This document shows, one piece after another, positions 36,148-45,343 of a stretch of DNA of 64,000 nucleotides. The stretch comes from Anaeromyxobacter oryzae (GTDB lineage: Bacteria > Myxococcota > Myxococcia > Myxococcales > Anaeromyxobacteraceae). A program made the translations under genes and the position numbers. The notes below the pieces were generated by a model. That model worked only from the letters and a program-made list of their open reading frames with translations, did not search any database and had not been told where the DNA came from. The stretch lies in the NCBI RefSeq assembly GCF_023169945.1, contig NZ_AP025591.1:868001-932000 (forward strand), read 5' to 3'. Every line of letters starts with the position of its first letter. The stretch's first letter is position 1.

Positions 36148-36203
36148 GGGGTCGAGGTTACTTCGCGCTTCTGACTAGGCCGGCCCGGTACCGCGCCCGC
36201 CCG

Positions 36204-36596
36204 TCACTCCTCGCGGTACACCGCGAGCGAGCCCTCGTTCTCCCAGACCTCGACGCGCGAGACGACGACCCGCCCGGCCTCCCGCTCCTCGAGCCGCCGC
36301 GCCGTCTCCACGTAGAAGAAGCGGGCCAGCAGCTCGGCGGTGGTGTTCACCTCGTCGAACGGGGGGACCTCGTTCACGGTCTGGTGGTCGAACCGGCCGC
36401 CGACCTCGGCGACCAGCTTCTGCAGGTCGGCGAAGTCGATGACCATGCCGATGCGGTTCAGCTGGGAAGCGCGCACGTGCACGCGGACGCGCCAGTTGTG
36501 GCCGTGCAGCCGCTCGCACTTGCCGCCGTGGAAGCGGATCTGGTGCGCGGCGCTGAACACGAAGTCCTTCGAGATCTCGAACACGGGGCTGCCCAT
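36204..36596 (-). CDS. queD: 6-carboxytetrahydropterin synthase QueD
   Basis: 130 residues. QueD makes 6-carboxy-tetrahydropterin in queuosine/7-deazaguanine synthesis. Zinc ligands His18, His31 and His33 and the catalytic Cys27 are visible in FSAAHQIRFHGGKCERLHGHNW. The middle VIDFADLQKLVAEV and FDHQTVNEVPPFDEVNTTAE are diagnostic, with ENEGSLAVY at the end. The frame is open further upstream but the family N-terminus begins here. No other queuosine gene is adjacent. Confidence 0.93.
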   Translation of the reverse strand: MGSPVFEISKDFVFSAAHQIRFHGGKCERLHGHNWRVRVHVRASQLNRIGMVIDFADLQKLVAEVGGRFDHQTVNEVPPFDEVNTTAELLARFFYVETARRLEEREAGRVVVSRVEVWENEGSLAVYREE

Positions 36597-36710
36597 GGCG
36601 CGCGCAATATACCCGGGTGCGGCGCGGCGCGCACCCTGGCGGCGCCGCCTCCGGACGCCCCTCCCTGGCGCGGCGCGAAGCGTTCTCGCCGGGCCAGGCT
36701 CTCCCCCGGC

Positions 36711-37349
36711 ATGGGCGGACACCGACACCATCACGATCACGGCGCGGGCCACGACCACGGCGGCTTCGACCGTCACCGCAACCCGGAGGACTTCGCGGCC
36801 TACCTCGCGAAGCTGGAGGGCGAGGACCGTGCCGGCTGGCAGAAGCCCGACGAGGTCGTCGCCGCGCTCGGGCTCGCGCACGGCCAGGTCGCGTGCGACG
36901 CGGGCGCGGGGCCCGGGTACTTCACGCTCCGGCTCGCGCGTGCGGTGGGCCCGTCGGGGCGCGTCCTCGCCATCGACGTCGAACCGCGGATGCTGGCGCT
37001 GCTCGAGGCGCGCGCCCGGGCGGCGGGCGTCTCGAACGTGACCCCGATCCTCGCCACGGACGGCGCGCCGATCCCGCCGGAGCCGTGCCACGTCGTGCTC
37101 GTGGTGAACACGTTCCACCACTTCCCGGACGGCGTCGCGACGCTACGGCGGCTCGCGACCCGGCTCGCGCCCGGCGGCCGGATCGTGAACGTCGACTTCC
37201 ACCCGGGCTCGCTGCCGGTCGGGCCTCCGCCGGAGCTGAAGATCTCCCGCGACGACTTCCTCGCCGCTGCACGGGAGGCCGGGCTCCGGCTCGTCGACGA
37301 GCGGACCTTCCTCCCCTACCAGTACTTCCTCGCGCTGGCGCCTCGCTGA
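36711..37349 (+). CDS. Class I SAM methyltransferase with His-rich N-terminus
   Basis: 212 residues. The first 18 residues hold eight histidines in a GHRHHHDHGAGHDHGG stretch that resembles a metal-binding tail. The methyltransferase core follows: motif I VACDAGAGPGYFTLRLA at about 60, acidic VLAIDVEPRML, VVLVVNTFHHFPDGV (motif post-II) and LAPGGRIVNVDFHPG (motif III). It is closest in style to UbiE/ArsM-like enzymes. Substrate unknown; no cysteine pairs typical of ArsM. Convergent with thiE. Confidence 0.8.
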   Translation: MGGHRHHHDHGAGHDHGGFDRHRNPEDFAAYLAKLEGEDRAGWQKPDEVVAALGLAHGQVACDAGAGPGYFTLRLARAVGPSGRVLAIDVEPRMLALLEARARAAGVSNVTPILATDGAPIPPEPCHVVLVVNTFHHFPDGVATLRRLATRLAPGGRIVNVDFHPGSLPVGPPPELKISRDDFLAAAREAGLRLVDERTFLPYQYFLALAPR

Positions 37350-37359
37350 CGTCCGCGGC

Positions 37360-37977
37360 TCACGGCGCGGCGGCGAGGAGCGCGCGCACCGCGGCGGCGG
37401 GATCCGGACCGGCGAGCCACGCGCGGATCGCCGCGACGCCGCGCGCCCCGGCGGCGAACGCCTCGGCGGCGTTCCCCGCGTCGACGCCGCCGAGCGCGAC
37501 CAGGGGCAGCCCGAGCGCCGCGGCGGCGCGCAGCGCGCCGAGCCCGACGGGCGCCCCGTAGGCGCGCTTCGACGGCGTGTCGTGGACCGGTCCGAACGTC
37601 GCGAAGCTCGCCCCGCCGTCGCGCGCGCGGCGCACGTCGTCCGCGGAGTGGCACGAGACCCCGACGAGGGCGGCGGGACCGAGCAGGCGCCTCGCGTCGG
37701 CGGGCGGGACGCCGGCGGAGGGGAGGTGCACGCCGTCCGCGCCCGCCGCGAGCGCGACGTCGACGCGATCGTTGACGAGGAGCAGCTGGCCGTGGGCGCG
37801 ACACACCGCGGCGAGCGCCCGCGCCATGGAGAGGAGCGCGCCCCCGGGGAGATCCTTCTCGCGCAGGTGGATCGCGACGGCCCCCGGCGGGACCCCTGCG
37901 AGCGCGGCCGCAGCGCGCGCCTCGAGATCGGCAGAGAGCCGCCGGTCCGTGATCAGGTGGACAACCGGGACCGCCAT
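37360..37977 (-). CDS. thiE: Thiamine-phosphate synthase
   Basis: 205 residues. ThiE joins HMP-PP and thiazole phosphate. Motifs: LITDRRL at the N-terminus, LREKDLPGGALL, LLVNDRVDVALAAGADGVHLP, GVSCHSADDVRRARDGGASFATFGPVHDTPSK, and the phosphate-binding LVALGGVDAGNAAEAFAAGARGVAAI. It is 5 kb from thiS-thiG, so thiamine genes here are dispersed. No TPP-riboswitch-like sequence was seen upstream. Confidence 0.93.
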   Translation of the reverse strand: MAVPVVHLITDRRLSADLEARAAAALAGVPPGAVAIHLREKDLPGGALLSMARALAAVCRAHGQLLLVNDRVDVALAAGADGVHLPSAGVPPADARRLLGPAALVGVSCHSADDVRRARDGGASFATFGPVHDTPSKRAYGAPVGLGALRAAAALGLPLVALGGVDAGNAAEAFAAGARGVAAIRAWLAGPDPAAAVRALLAAAP

Positions 37978-38023
37978 CCGTAATCTCGCCTCCCGGAATT
38001 CATCCTTGCGCGGGAGAGGCATC

Positions 38024-38830
38024 GTGTCGAGCGAGCTCGAGAGCTTCCTCGCCTTCCTCGAAGAGCAGAAGGCGAAGCAGGCGGCGCATTTCCCGACGGT
38101 GAAGTACGAGAAGGTGCTGTCGTTCATGGGGACGACGAGCCTCGCCGGCACGTTCAACGCCGTCTCGGTGAACCGGGTGCAGCGCCTCGAGCCCGGCCCG
38201 ACCGGGCGCGAGCTCCGCATCACGCTCGTCGGGCCGATCGCCCGCTCGCCGACCAGGGGAGAGTGCGTCACCGTCCACCTCACCCGCGTGGAGCAGTACC
38301 AGGGCTTCCAGGTGAAGACGAAGCCGCTCTCGCTGAACACGAGCGCCTCGGATCTGCTCGAGGATGGTCCGGACGGGCTCGTGGTGAAGGGATCGTCGAT
38401 CTTCACCGTCCACCACAGCCCCTACACGCTCAAGTTCTTCGAGAACGTGCCCTTCGAGGAGCTGCAGCAGATCGTCGGCGGCGTGCGATACGCGCTCGTC
38501 GGGGTCGGGGAGACCGCGAACATCTCCCCCCGCTTCATCTTCCACCACGAGGTGAAGAACGGGAAGCCGGTGCTGTACCACGGCGACGGTCTCGCGCTGA
38601 AGACGTACATGAACCTGAAGTCGAACCGGCAGGAGACCCGCATCGTCGTCGACTTGGACACGTTCCAGGGCTTCGCGCTGCACGGGACCGTCGAGGAGTT
38701 CGCGCCCCACCAGCACCCCGAGGCCTACGACAAGGTCTGCCGCGGCTTCACCGCCGGGAGCTGGGGCAAGCCCTCCAGAGTCTTCCGGTTCGTCGCCGAG
38801 GACGCGACGCGCATCACGCCGAACGGCTGA
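38024..38830 (+). CDS. Conserved-looking soluble protein of unknown function
   Basis: 268 residues, no signal or membrane segment. GTG start with GGGAGAGG 4-5 nt upstream. A helical N-terminus (ESFLAFLEEQKAKQAAHF) is followed by a beta-rich body, including VLSFMGTTSLAGTFNAVSVNRVQR, VTVHLTRVEQYQGFQVKTK and PVLYHGDGLALKTYMNLKSN. The order of strands recalls FMN-binding split barrels (pyridoxamine-oxidase-like), but I cannot confirm that. Monocistronic, divergent from thiE by 46 nt. Confidence 0.65.
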   Translation: MSSELESFLAFLEEQKAKQAAHFPTVKYEKVLSFMGTTSLAGTFNAVSVNRVQRLEPGPTGRELRITLVGPIARSPTRGECVTVHLTRVEQYQGFQVKTKPLSLNTSASDLLEDGPDGLVVKGSSIFTVHHSPYTLKFFENVPFEELQQIVGGVRYALVGVGETANISPRFIFHHEVKNGKPVLYHGDGLALKTYMNLKSNRQETRIVVDLDTFQGFALHGTVEEFAPHQHPEAYDKVCRGFTAGSWGKPSRVFRFVAEDATRITPNG

Positions 38831-38859
38831 TCGCCCGCGCGACCGCCGGCGACTCCGCC

Positions 38860-39228
38860 TCACGCCCGGGTGCGGGGCCGCGCCGTCAGGGCCAGCACCG
38901 CCCGCAGCAGCGCCTCGGGAGCCACGGGCTTCGTGAGGAAGAGGTCGACGTCGAGTGGCTCGCGGCGGCGGGCGCTCAGCACGACGACCGGCACGTCCCG
39001 GAGCGCGGGCTCGCTCCGCCGGCGCTCCAGGAACTCCCAGCCGTTCATGCCGCCGGTCACGAGGTCGAGGACCACGACCTGCGGCTTCGTCACGGCGGCG
39101 AGCTCCAGCGCCTTGCGGCCCTCGTCGGACGAGACCACGCCGAAGCCGGCCTTCGTGAAGAGCTCGGTGAGGGCGGCGCGGGTCTCCGCGTCGTCCTCGA
39201 TGAGCAGCATCTTGCGCGTGGTCGGCAC
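38860..39228 (-). CDS. Single-domain response regulator
   Basis: 122 residues, a stand-alone receiver. Acidic pocket E11-D12-D13 in MLLIEDDAE, phospho-acceptor Asp55 in VVVLDLVTGGMNGWEFL, conserved Lys in FLTKPVAPEALLRAV. No output domain, so it acts by protein contact or as a phosphorelay shuttle. GTG start with GGAGGGAGCC upstream; the ATG six codons later has no site. No sensor kinase is adjacent. Confidence 0.9.
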   Translation of the reverse strand: MPTTRKMLLIEDDAETRAALTELFTKAGFGVVSSDEGRKALELAAVTKPQVVVLDLVTGGMNGWEFLERRRSEPALRDVPVVVLSARRREPLDVDLFLTKPVAPEALLRAVLALTARPRTRA

Positions 39229-39247
39229 CCGGCTCCCTCCGCCGGTG

Positions 39248-39276
39248 ATGATCGCAATCCGAACGCCGGGCGGCAA
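39248..39276 (-). promoter_or_regulatory. Promoter of the response-regulator gene
   Basis: Minus strand TTGCCG (39276-39271), 17-nt spacer, GATCAT (39253-39248), 19 nt before the GTG start. Confidence 0.45.
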
Positions 39277-39422
39277 ACGGTACGGCCGATGCGCCGCCCG
39301 CCTCCCGCGGCGGCGCGGAGGAGAGCGGCAGCCACGACGGAGCGCGCGGCCGAGCGCGGGGGCCGTGGTCCAGCAGGCGCTCGTCCCCGGGGGCGAGGTC
39401 CGGGATGGGGACCGAGCAAGCC

Positions 39423-41648
39423 CTAGAAGCCGCGCTCCCTGAGCCGCACGACCCTCGCGTCGTCCGTCCAGACGACCGTGCCACCCAGGACGTCGAGCTC
39501 GCGGATGGCGCTCCCCTCCGCACCATCGTTGACCGGGCCCGGCAGGAGCTCCCATCCGGAGCCGCTCCAGCGGCGAGCCCAGACCTCGTCCCCGGACGCG
39601 GTGCGCTCGACCCAGTACACGGTGGGCGCGTCGGCGTACAGGTTCAGCCGCGGGAGCCGCGCCGCGTGCGCGGCGTCGACGTTCAGCACCTGGCCCGCGC
39701 CGAACTCGCCCCCGCGGGGCCGGAGCGCGGCGACGATCTGATCGCCCTCCTGCCACGCGAGCGCGCCCGTGGACGAGGCGATCTCGCCCAGGACCACGTC
39801 GACGACGCCGACCGCGGCGTCGCGGTTCGCCACCTGCGGGAGGATCGTCCACCCGAAGACCGCCTCCGCCCCGCGGAGCTGGGGGACGCCGCCGGGCGCC
39901 GTCTCGATCCACGCGAGCAGCTGGCGGAGATAGCCGTCCGAACGGACGTCGGCCGCGACCGCGGGCGCGTCGGCGATCGAGCCGTCCGCGAGGCGCGCGG
40001 GCGAGCCGAGGTCGTCCCGCCAGCCGAGGCCGTAGCTGAAGCGCTTCACGCGGATGCGCCGTCCCCCCGCGGGATCCGCCTCGGACCACGCGATCGAGGG
40101 CCACTCCGGCTCCGCCGCGGGGCGACGGGCGTCCTCGCCGGTGTCGGCGTTCAGCGCGACCCCGGGTGCGTCGCAGAAGTAGACGTGCCCCACGCCCGCG
40201 CCGGTGCGCTCGATCCAAGCACCGGACGCGAGATCGCTCGCGGTCGAGCCGGCCTCGGCGCTCGCGACCGACGCGAGCGACCAGACGCCGTTCGGCGCGG
40301 CCCAGGCCTGGACCCGCCCCGCGCCGGGCGCGCCGGGCGGCGGGATCGCGAACAGGGTCGGCGCGTACGGACCGTCGTAGGGACACGTGGCGGGGGACTG
40401 GAAGACGTCCGCCGCGACGAGGCCAGCGGCGATCCCGCCGGTCCCGTACGTCGCCCGCCACGACCGGACCGTCACGGAGCAGGTGAACGGCGCGAGCGGG
40501 TTCCCGGAGGCGTCGACGAGCGGCGGCAGCGCGACGGTCTCCTCGACCGGCAGCGACTCGGGCGGGAGCGGCTGCGTGGGACAGAGGCGCAGCGTGCTGT
40601 ACGCCGCCGACGAGGCGGTCGGGCGTCGCACGCCGCCGGCGACGATGGCCGCATCGCCGAACGACCCGGACACCGGCTCGCTGAACGTGACGACGAGGCA
40701 CTCCCCGGACCGCGCCTGATCCGGCGCGCTCGACTCCGGCACGCACGAGACGACGCGCGGCACGGTGGAGTCGACGACGACGTCCGGAAACGCGCCCTGC
40801 ACGTGGTACCCGGGCGCGCGGACCGCGAGCCGGTGGACGCCGTCCGGCAGCACCATCGGGTCGAACGCGACGTCCCAGGGCGGAGGGCCGAGCGCGGCGA
40901 GGACGCGGTCCCCGGCGACCAGCTCGGCCGCTGCCGGGACCTCGCCCGACGCCGACGCGACGAAGTGGAGCGGGCCGACTGCCCGGGTGCCGGGCGCGGG
41001 CGACGTCACCGCGACGGTGAAGGCCGGCGCCCGCCACGGGCCGAGCTGGTACGACACGCCCCACTGACGGCCGACGGGCAGGACGCCGAGGACCACGCCG
41101 ATCTCGCCGGCGTCGCCGAGGGAGGAGAAGGTGAGCGTCACGCCGCGGCGGTCGCCGTCGACCGCGATCATCGACGGTGCCTCGAGCGTGCCCCGCAGCG
41201 GCGCCGCCGTCGGCGTGGTGCCCGCCTCGATCCGGTTCGTGAACGTGACCCGCACGTTGAAGGCGCCGCCGACCGTGACGGTGCCGGGGGCCGGATCGAC
41301 GGAGGCGATCCCGAACGGCGCCGGGTCGACCTCGACGTCGCGCTCGGCCGACGAGGGGAGCGCACCGGAGGTGGCGCGGGCGACGAGGCGATGGCGGCCG
41401 GGGGCGGCCTCGAGCGGCACCCGCAAGTCGCGCCCGGTCGGCCACGTGCCGGGCAGGGCGTGCCCGTCGAGCTCGAGCGAGACGTCCTTCGACGGCGCGG
41501 AGACGCGGAGGACCACCGCGTCCGACGCGTAGAGCGTGCCGGCCGGCTCGATGGTGACCGCCTGGCGGCCGTCGTGCAGGACGCACCCGGAGAGCGCGGC
41601 AACCGCCGCGAGTGCCGCCGCGAACGGCCCGATCAGTCTCGTCGCCAC
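39423..41648 (-). CDS. Large Ig-like-repeat lipoprotein, unknown function
   Basis: 741 residues. Lipoprotein signal ending in AAVAALSGC, from the GTG at 41648, which has GGAGGGGCAC directly upstream; an ATG four codons earlier lacks a site. The body is beta-rich. The N-terminal 350 residues contain several Ig-like segments with phrases such as VTVGGAFNVRVTFTNRI, DGVHRLAVRAPGYHVQG and LVVTFSEPVSGSFGDAAI (the last is Big_5/bacterial-Ig-like). The C-terminal half has repeated tryptophan/aspartate strands like a beta-propeller (SIAWSEADPAGG, LLAWIETAPGG, TVYWVERTASGDEVW, TVVWTDDARVVRL). Probably outer-membrane, surface or periplasmic. Coupled to the upstream exported protein. Confidence 0.75.
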   Translation of the reverse strand: MATRLIGPFAAALAAVAALSGCVLHDGRQAVTIEPAGTLYASDAVVLRVSAPSKDVSLELDGHALPGTWPTGRDLRVPLEAAPGRHRLVARATSGALPSSAERDVEVDPAPFGIASVDPAPGTVTVGGAFNVRVTFTNRIEAGTTPTAAPLRGTLEAPSMIAVDGDRRGVTLTFSSLGDAGEIGVVLGVLPVGRQWGVSYQLGPWRAPAFTVAVTSPAPGTRAVGPLHFVASASGEVPAAAELVAGDRVLAALGPPPWDVAFDPMVLPDGVHRLAVRAPGYHVQGAFPDVVVDSTVPRVVSCVPESSAPDQARSGECLVVTFSEPVSGSFGDAAIVAGGVRRPTASSAAYSTLRLCPTQPLPPESLPVEETVALPPLVDASGNPLAPFTCSVTVRSWRATYGTGGIAAGLVAADVFQSPATCPYDGPYAPTLFAIPPPGAPGAGRVQAWAAPNGVWSLASVASAEAGSTASDLASGAWIERTGAGVGHVYFCDAPGVALNADTGEDARRPAAEPEWPSIAWSEADPAGGRRIRVKRFSYGLGWRDDLGSPARLADGSIADAPAVAADVRSDGYLRQLLAWIETAPGGVPQLRGAEAVFGWTILPQVANRDAAVGVVDVVLGEIASSTGALAWQEGDQIVAALRPRGGEFGAGQVLNVDAAHAARLPRLNLYADAPTVYWVERTASGDEVWARRWSGSGWELLPGPVNDGAEGSAIRELDVLGGTVVWTDDARVVRLRERGF

Positions 41649-42646
41649 GTGCCCCTCCATCCGAGCGCGAACCACGGTGCGCCCTCCCCCGCCGTCGTCT
41701 GGATCCAGCCGACGTCGACCGACCACCGTCGCTCGAACAGCCGCAGCGCCAGCGCGCCGAGCGCCTCGCGCGCGTCGGCGCGGGGCGTCACCCAGCCCTC
41801 GCCGACGAGCGCGACGTGCGGGAAGACGCTGACGGTGCCGGCCGCGGCGACCACCACCGCGTCGAACCGCCCGAGCCGCTCCGCCTCCGGCAGCGGCGGA
41901 CCGGCGTACACGGTGAGGTGCGCGGCCGGCGTGCCGGCGGTGACCGAGCCGTAGAGCAGCGCGACCGCACCCTCGCGGCCCGAGATCGCCTGCACGCCGC
42001 CGAGCGCGTGGAGCCATCCGAGCGGATGCGCGTGCACCGCGATGCTCGCGGCGACGGCGGGCCGGGGGAAGGAGGCGCCGTCCAGCGACGGAACGTACAG
42101 CGACGGCACCGAGAGCGCGACGGACGCCGTGAGCCACGGCGTCACGCCGGCGTCGACGGCGGGCAAGGCGGCGGCCGTCGCCCTCACCGCCACGTCGCCC
42201 GCGCGGAGCGCCAGGGCCGAGGGGACGTGCAGGTGATGGCCGCACGCGGGATCCTCGTCCCGGGGGTCACCCCCGAGCCTCGGCAGGTCGCCGTAGCGGC
42301 CCACGATCGCGCCCGCGGGGAAGCGCACCCGATCGCCGGTGCGGAGCTCCACCTCGTCGCCCCCCGGGCCGGTCGAGACGAACCGGCCGGCGATGGTCTC
42401 GCCGAACCGGAGCCAGAAGACGCCCTCGTCGCCGGGCCGCGCCGGCGTGATCGCGGGTGGCGGGTCGGGCATCGAGTCCGCGGCGCGGGCTGGCGGAGAC
42501 GCCGGAGCTTTCGCCGCGACCGGCGCCTCGTCCGCCGGCGCCTCGTCCGCCGGCGCGGCGTCGGACGGTCGCGCCGGCGGGTCCGCAGGCTCTCCCGGCG
42601 ACGCGGCATGGACCGCGAGCAGCACCACGACGACGGCGAGCGTCAC
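41633..42646 (-). CDS. Exported protein of unknown function
   Basis: 337 residues: signal-like start (LAVVVVLLAVHAAS), a Pro/Ala-rich stretch with two DEAPA repeats to about residue 60, then a compact FWLRFGETIAGRFVSTG...RVRFPAGAIVGRYGDLPRLGG unit like a small beta-barrel, and a C-terminal half of strands that could be an outer-membrane or DUF-type barrel (GWLHALGGVQAISGREGAVALLYG, VFPHVALVGEGWVTPR, WFALGWRGTWRRD). It overlaps the next gene by 16 nt, so the two are one unit. Family not recognised. Confidence 0.65.
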   Translation of the reverse strand: MTLAVVVVLLAVHAASPGEPADPPARPSDAAPADEAPADEAPVAAKAPASPPARAADSMPDPPPAITPARPGDEGVFWLRFGETIAGRFVSTGPGGDEVELRTGDRVRFPAGAIVGRYGDLPRLGGDPRDEDPACGHHLHVPSALALRAGDVAVRATAAALPAVDAGVTPWLTASVALSVPSLYVPSLDGASFPRPAVAASIAVHAHPLGWLHALGGVQAISGREGAVALLYGSVTAGTPAAHLTVYAGPPLPEAERLGRFDAVVVAAAGTVSVFPHVALVGEGWVTPRADAREALGALALRLFERRWSVDVGWIQTTAGEGAPWFALGWRGTWRRD

Positions 42647-42743
42647 GCGTCACCCTCCCCTCGAAGGAGGGAAGGGTACACCAGCCGTGCGCTCGCCCGG
42701 TACCCGGAATCACCCCGGGTCCGGGTTCAGGTTTCGGGTCGCC

Positions 42744-43517
42744 TCAGGTCCCGAGGAGCCCCGTCATCGGCGACGACGCCGACGCGTGGAGCTTCATCGG
42801 GATGCGGCCGGCGAGGAACGCCTTTCGGCCGCCCTCGATGCCGGCCCGCATCGCCTCCGCCATGAGCACCGGATCCTTCGCCTCGGCGATGGCGGTGTTC
42901 ATGAGGACCGCGACCGCGCCGAGCTCCATCGCGAGCGCGGCGTCGCTCGCGGTGCCGACGCCCGCGTCCACGAGGACCGGGACCTTCACGGTCTCCATGA
43001 TGATGCGGAGGTTGTACGGGTTCCGGAGACCGAGCCCCGAGCCGATCGGCGCTCCGAGGGGCATCACCGCCGCGCACCCGACGTCCTCGAGCTTCTTCGC
43101 GGTCACGGGGTCGTCGTTCGTGTAGGGCAGGACCGTGAAGCCCTCCTTCACGAGCACGCGGGACGCCTCGACGAGCCCCTCCACGTCGGGGAACAGCGTC
43201 CGGCGGTCGCCGATGACCTCGAGCTTCACGAGATCGCCCATCTCCAGCTCCCGGCCGAGGCGGGCGGTCCGGATCGCCTCCTCCGCGGTGAAGCACGCCG
43301 CCGTGTTCGGCAGGAGCTTCATGTCCTTCGGGATCCACTCGAGGAGCGATGCCTCGCCCTTCTTCGAGAGGTCGAGCCGCCGGACGGCGACGGTCACGAC
43401 CTCCGCGCCCGACGCGACGAGCGCCCGCTTCATCGTGGGGAAGTCGGGATACTTGCCCGTCCCGACGAGCAGGCGGCTCGTGAAGCTGTACTTCCCGATG
43501 CTCCAGGTGTCGGCCAC
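42744..43517 (-). CDS. thiG: Thiazole synthase ThiG
   Basis: 257 residues. ThiG builds the thiazole ring of thiamine from DXP, ThiS thiocarboxylate and a glycine imine. Landmarks: [77 protein letters not shown] start with GGAGGG and 4 nt after the thiS stop. Operon thiS-thiG. No thiH/thiO next to it. Confidence 0.96.
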   Translation of the reverse strand: MADTWSIGKYSFTSRLLVGTGKYPDFPTMKRALVASGAEVVTVAVRRLDLSKKGEASLLEWIPKDMKLLPNTAACFTAEEAIRTARLGRELEMGDLVKLEVIGDRRTLFPDVEGLVEASRVLVKEGFTVLPYTNDDPVTAKKLEDVGCAAVMPLGAPIGSGLGLRNPYNLRIIMETVKVPVLVDAGVGTASDAALAMELGAVAVLMNTAIAEAKDPVLMAEAMRAGIEGGRKAFLAGRIPMKLHASASSPMTGLLGT

Positions 43518-43519
43518 GG

Positions 43520-43720
43520 CTACCCTCCTCCCACGAACGCGACGATCTCCACGGAGTCGCCCGCCCCGATCTTCTGGGCCTCGTAGCGATCCTTCGTGAC
43601 GACCGTCTCGTTCACCTCGACCGCGACGCGCTGCGCCTTCACGTTGAGGTGCGCGAGGAGCGTGGCGACGGTCATCCCATCCGGGATCTCCCGGAGCTCT
43701 CCATTCAACCTGACCTGCAT
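43520..43720 (-). CDS. thiS: Sulfur-carrier protein ThiS
   Basis: 66 residues, ubiquitin-like fold, ending FVGGG so the C-terminal Gly-Gly needed for adenylation and thiocarboxylation is present. [18 protein letters not shown] and [15 protein letters not shown] match the family. Directly upstream of thiG on the same strand. Confidence 0.93.
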   Translation of the reverse strand: MQVRLNGELREIPDGMTVATLLAHLNVKAQRVAVEVNETVVTKDRYEAQKIGAGDSVEIVAFVGGG

Positions 43721-43880
43721 GGTGCCCGCGATCTAGCAACGGGGGACCGAGCACGTCAAACGCCGGCGACCCGCCGGTACCCCTCCCCTCGCCAGAGCGG
43801 CCGCGGGCGGGGCCCCGCCGCGCCGCCGGCCCCCTCCCCGACGCCTCGCGCTCGCCCGCGTCCCATGCGACTCTCCGCGC

Positions 43881-44558
43881 GTGCGGCTCCCCCTCGTGCC
43901 CCGCCGGCTCGCGCTCCTCCTCGGCGTCGCCGCGCTGGCGACCCTCGCCGGCGCCGCGCTGCCCGTCCGGGAGTGGGCGCTGCGCCTCGCCGGCGCCGCG
44001 CGCGGCCTCGGTCCCGCGGGCCCGCTCGCGTTCGCCGCCGCCTACCTCGGCGCGGGCCTGCTGGCGCTCCCGGTCGCGCCGCTCTCGTTCGCGGCGGGGC
44101 TCGCGTTCGGTCCGCTCGCCGGCGCGCTCCTCGCGGTGCCGCTCACGACCGCGGCGGGGTCGGCGGCGTTCCTCGCCGGGCGCCGCCTCGGGCTGCCCGC
44201 GCGCGCCCGCGGCGAGCTCGCCCTGCCGGGAGGCCTCTCCGACCGCGACGCGTTCCGGCTGGTGCTGCTGCTCCGCCTGTCGCCGGTGACGCCCTTCGCG
44301 ATCGTCAACCTCGGCTTCGGCGCCACGCGGATGCGGCTCCGCGACTTCGCGGCCGCGTCGCTCCTGGGATCGATCCCGGCGGTCTCGACGTACGCCGCGC
44401 TCGGCGGGATCGTGTCCGCGCCGGGGGCCGCCTCGAGCCGGTGGCTGCTCGCCGGCGGGGCGCTCCTCACCGCGGTCGCGGCCGCGGGGTGTCTCCGGGT
44501 CGCCGCCGCCGCCCGCAGCGCGACCGGCGCCGCGTCCGCCGCCGCGCCGGAGCGGTGA
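43881..44558 (+). CDS. TVP38/TMEM64 (DedA-like) membrane protein
   Basis: 225 residues with about six membrane helices. The TVP38/TMEM64 core is visible in [33 protein letters not shown] and [32 protein letters not shown]. The family is linked to lipid scrambling or membrane homeostasis. The C-terminus is Ala-rich and soluble. GTG start. The stop overlaps the next start (GTGA). Confidence 0.85.
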   Translation: MRLPLVPRRLALLLGVAALATLAGAALPVREWALRLAGAARGLGPAGPLAFAAAYLGAGLLALPVAPLSFAAGLAFGPLAGALLAVPLTTAAGSAAFLAGRRLGLPARARGELALPGGLSDRDAFRLVLLLRLSPVTPFAIVNLGFGATRMRLRDFAAASLLGSIPAVSTYAALGGIVSAPGAASSRWLLAGGALLTAVAAAGCLRVAAAARSATGAASAAAPER

Positions 44559-45334
44559 CCCCGCCCGTGTTCGTCGCGCTCTCCAAGGTCCTCGACCTGG
44601 CGGTCGCGCCGCTCAGCTGGGCGATCGTGCTCGTCCTCGCCGGACTCCTGCTGCGGCGCCGCCGCCCCGGGCTCGCCGCAGCGCTCCCGCTCCTCGGGGT
44701 GACCGTCCTGGTGCTCTTCGCCCTCGAGCCCGTCTCGCGGCGGGTCGTCGGCGCGGTCGAGGCCGGCGCACCCGACACGTTCCACCCCGACCCGCCCTAC
44801 GACGTCGTGATCGTGCTCGGCGGGATGGTGGACGCCTCCGCGTCGCGCGCGAGCGGCGCGGTGGAGCTGACCGCAGCGGCCGACCGGATCGTCCGGGCCG
44901 CGGCGCTCCTCCGCGCCGGCCAGGCGCGCGACGTCCTCCTCTCCGGCGGCCTCGTCTTCCCGGTCCCGGGCGACCGCCCGGAGGCGGACCAGCTCCGCCG
45001 CGTGCTCCTCGAGGCGGGCGTCGCGCCGGAACGGATCTTCGTGGAGAGTGCGAGCCGGAACACGCGGGAGAACGCGGTCGAGTCGGCGCGCATCGTTCGC
45101 GAGCGAGGCTGGCGGCGGCTCCTGCTCGTGACGAGCGCCGCCCACATGCCGCGCGCGCTCGGCTGCTTCCGCGCCGCGGGCCTCGAGCCGGACGCGCTGC
45201 CCGTCGACCGGCGCGCGGGCGACGGGCGCGGCGCGTCGTGGCTCCCGCGCGCGGAGGAGCTCGCGGCCTCGACCGACGCGCTCCGCGAGGCGACCGGCCG
45301 CCTCGTCTACCACCTCCTCGGCTGGACGCGGTGA
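44555..45334 (+). CDS. YdcF/ElyC/SanA family (DUF218) membrane protein
   Basis: 259 residues. Two N-terminal membrane segments ([12 protein letters not shown] and [16 protein letters not shown]), then the DUF218 domain: [49 protein letters not shown] and [17 protein letters not shown]. ElyC-type members act on cell-envelope precursors in E. coli. GTG start coupled to the TVP38 gene. It converges on the protease gene (9-nt gap). Confidence 0.88.
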   Translation: MTPPVFVALSKVLDLAVAPLSWAIVLVLAGLLLRRRRPGLAAALPLLGVTVLVLFALEPVSRRVVGAVEAGAPDTFHPDPPYDVVIVLGGMVDASASRASGAVELTAAADRIVRAAALLRAGQARDVLLSGGLVFPVPGDRPEADQLRRVLLEAGVAPERIFVESASRNTRENAVESARIVRERGWRRLLLVTSAAHMPRALGCFRAAGLEPDALPVDRRAGDGRGASWLPRAEELAASTDALREATGRLVYHLLGWTR

Positions 45335-45343
45335 GCGGACGGC

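Noticed and set aside
29268..36178. Long open frames on both strands across the addAB genes (up to ~2000 codons)
   Set aside because: Very high GC leaves spurious open frames; the amino-acid composition is Arg/Ala/Pro noise and none shows domain motifs.
43721..43880. Possible TPP riboswitch before thiS-thiG or before thiE
   Set aside because: Looked for the CTGAGA...ACC-CTTTGAA...CCTGATC core on the minus strand; no match is visible, though the GC-rich gap would be able to hide a very divergent one.
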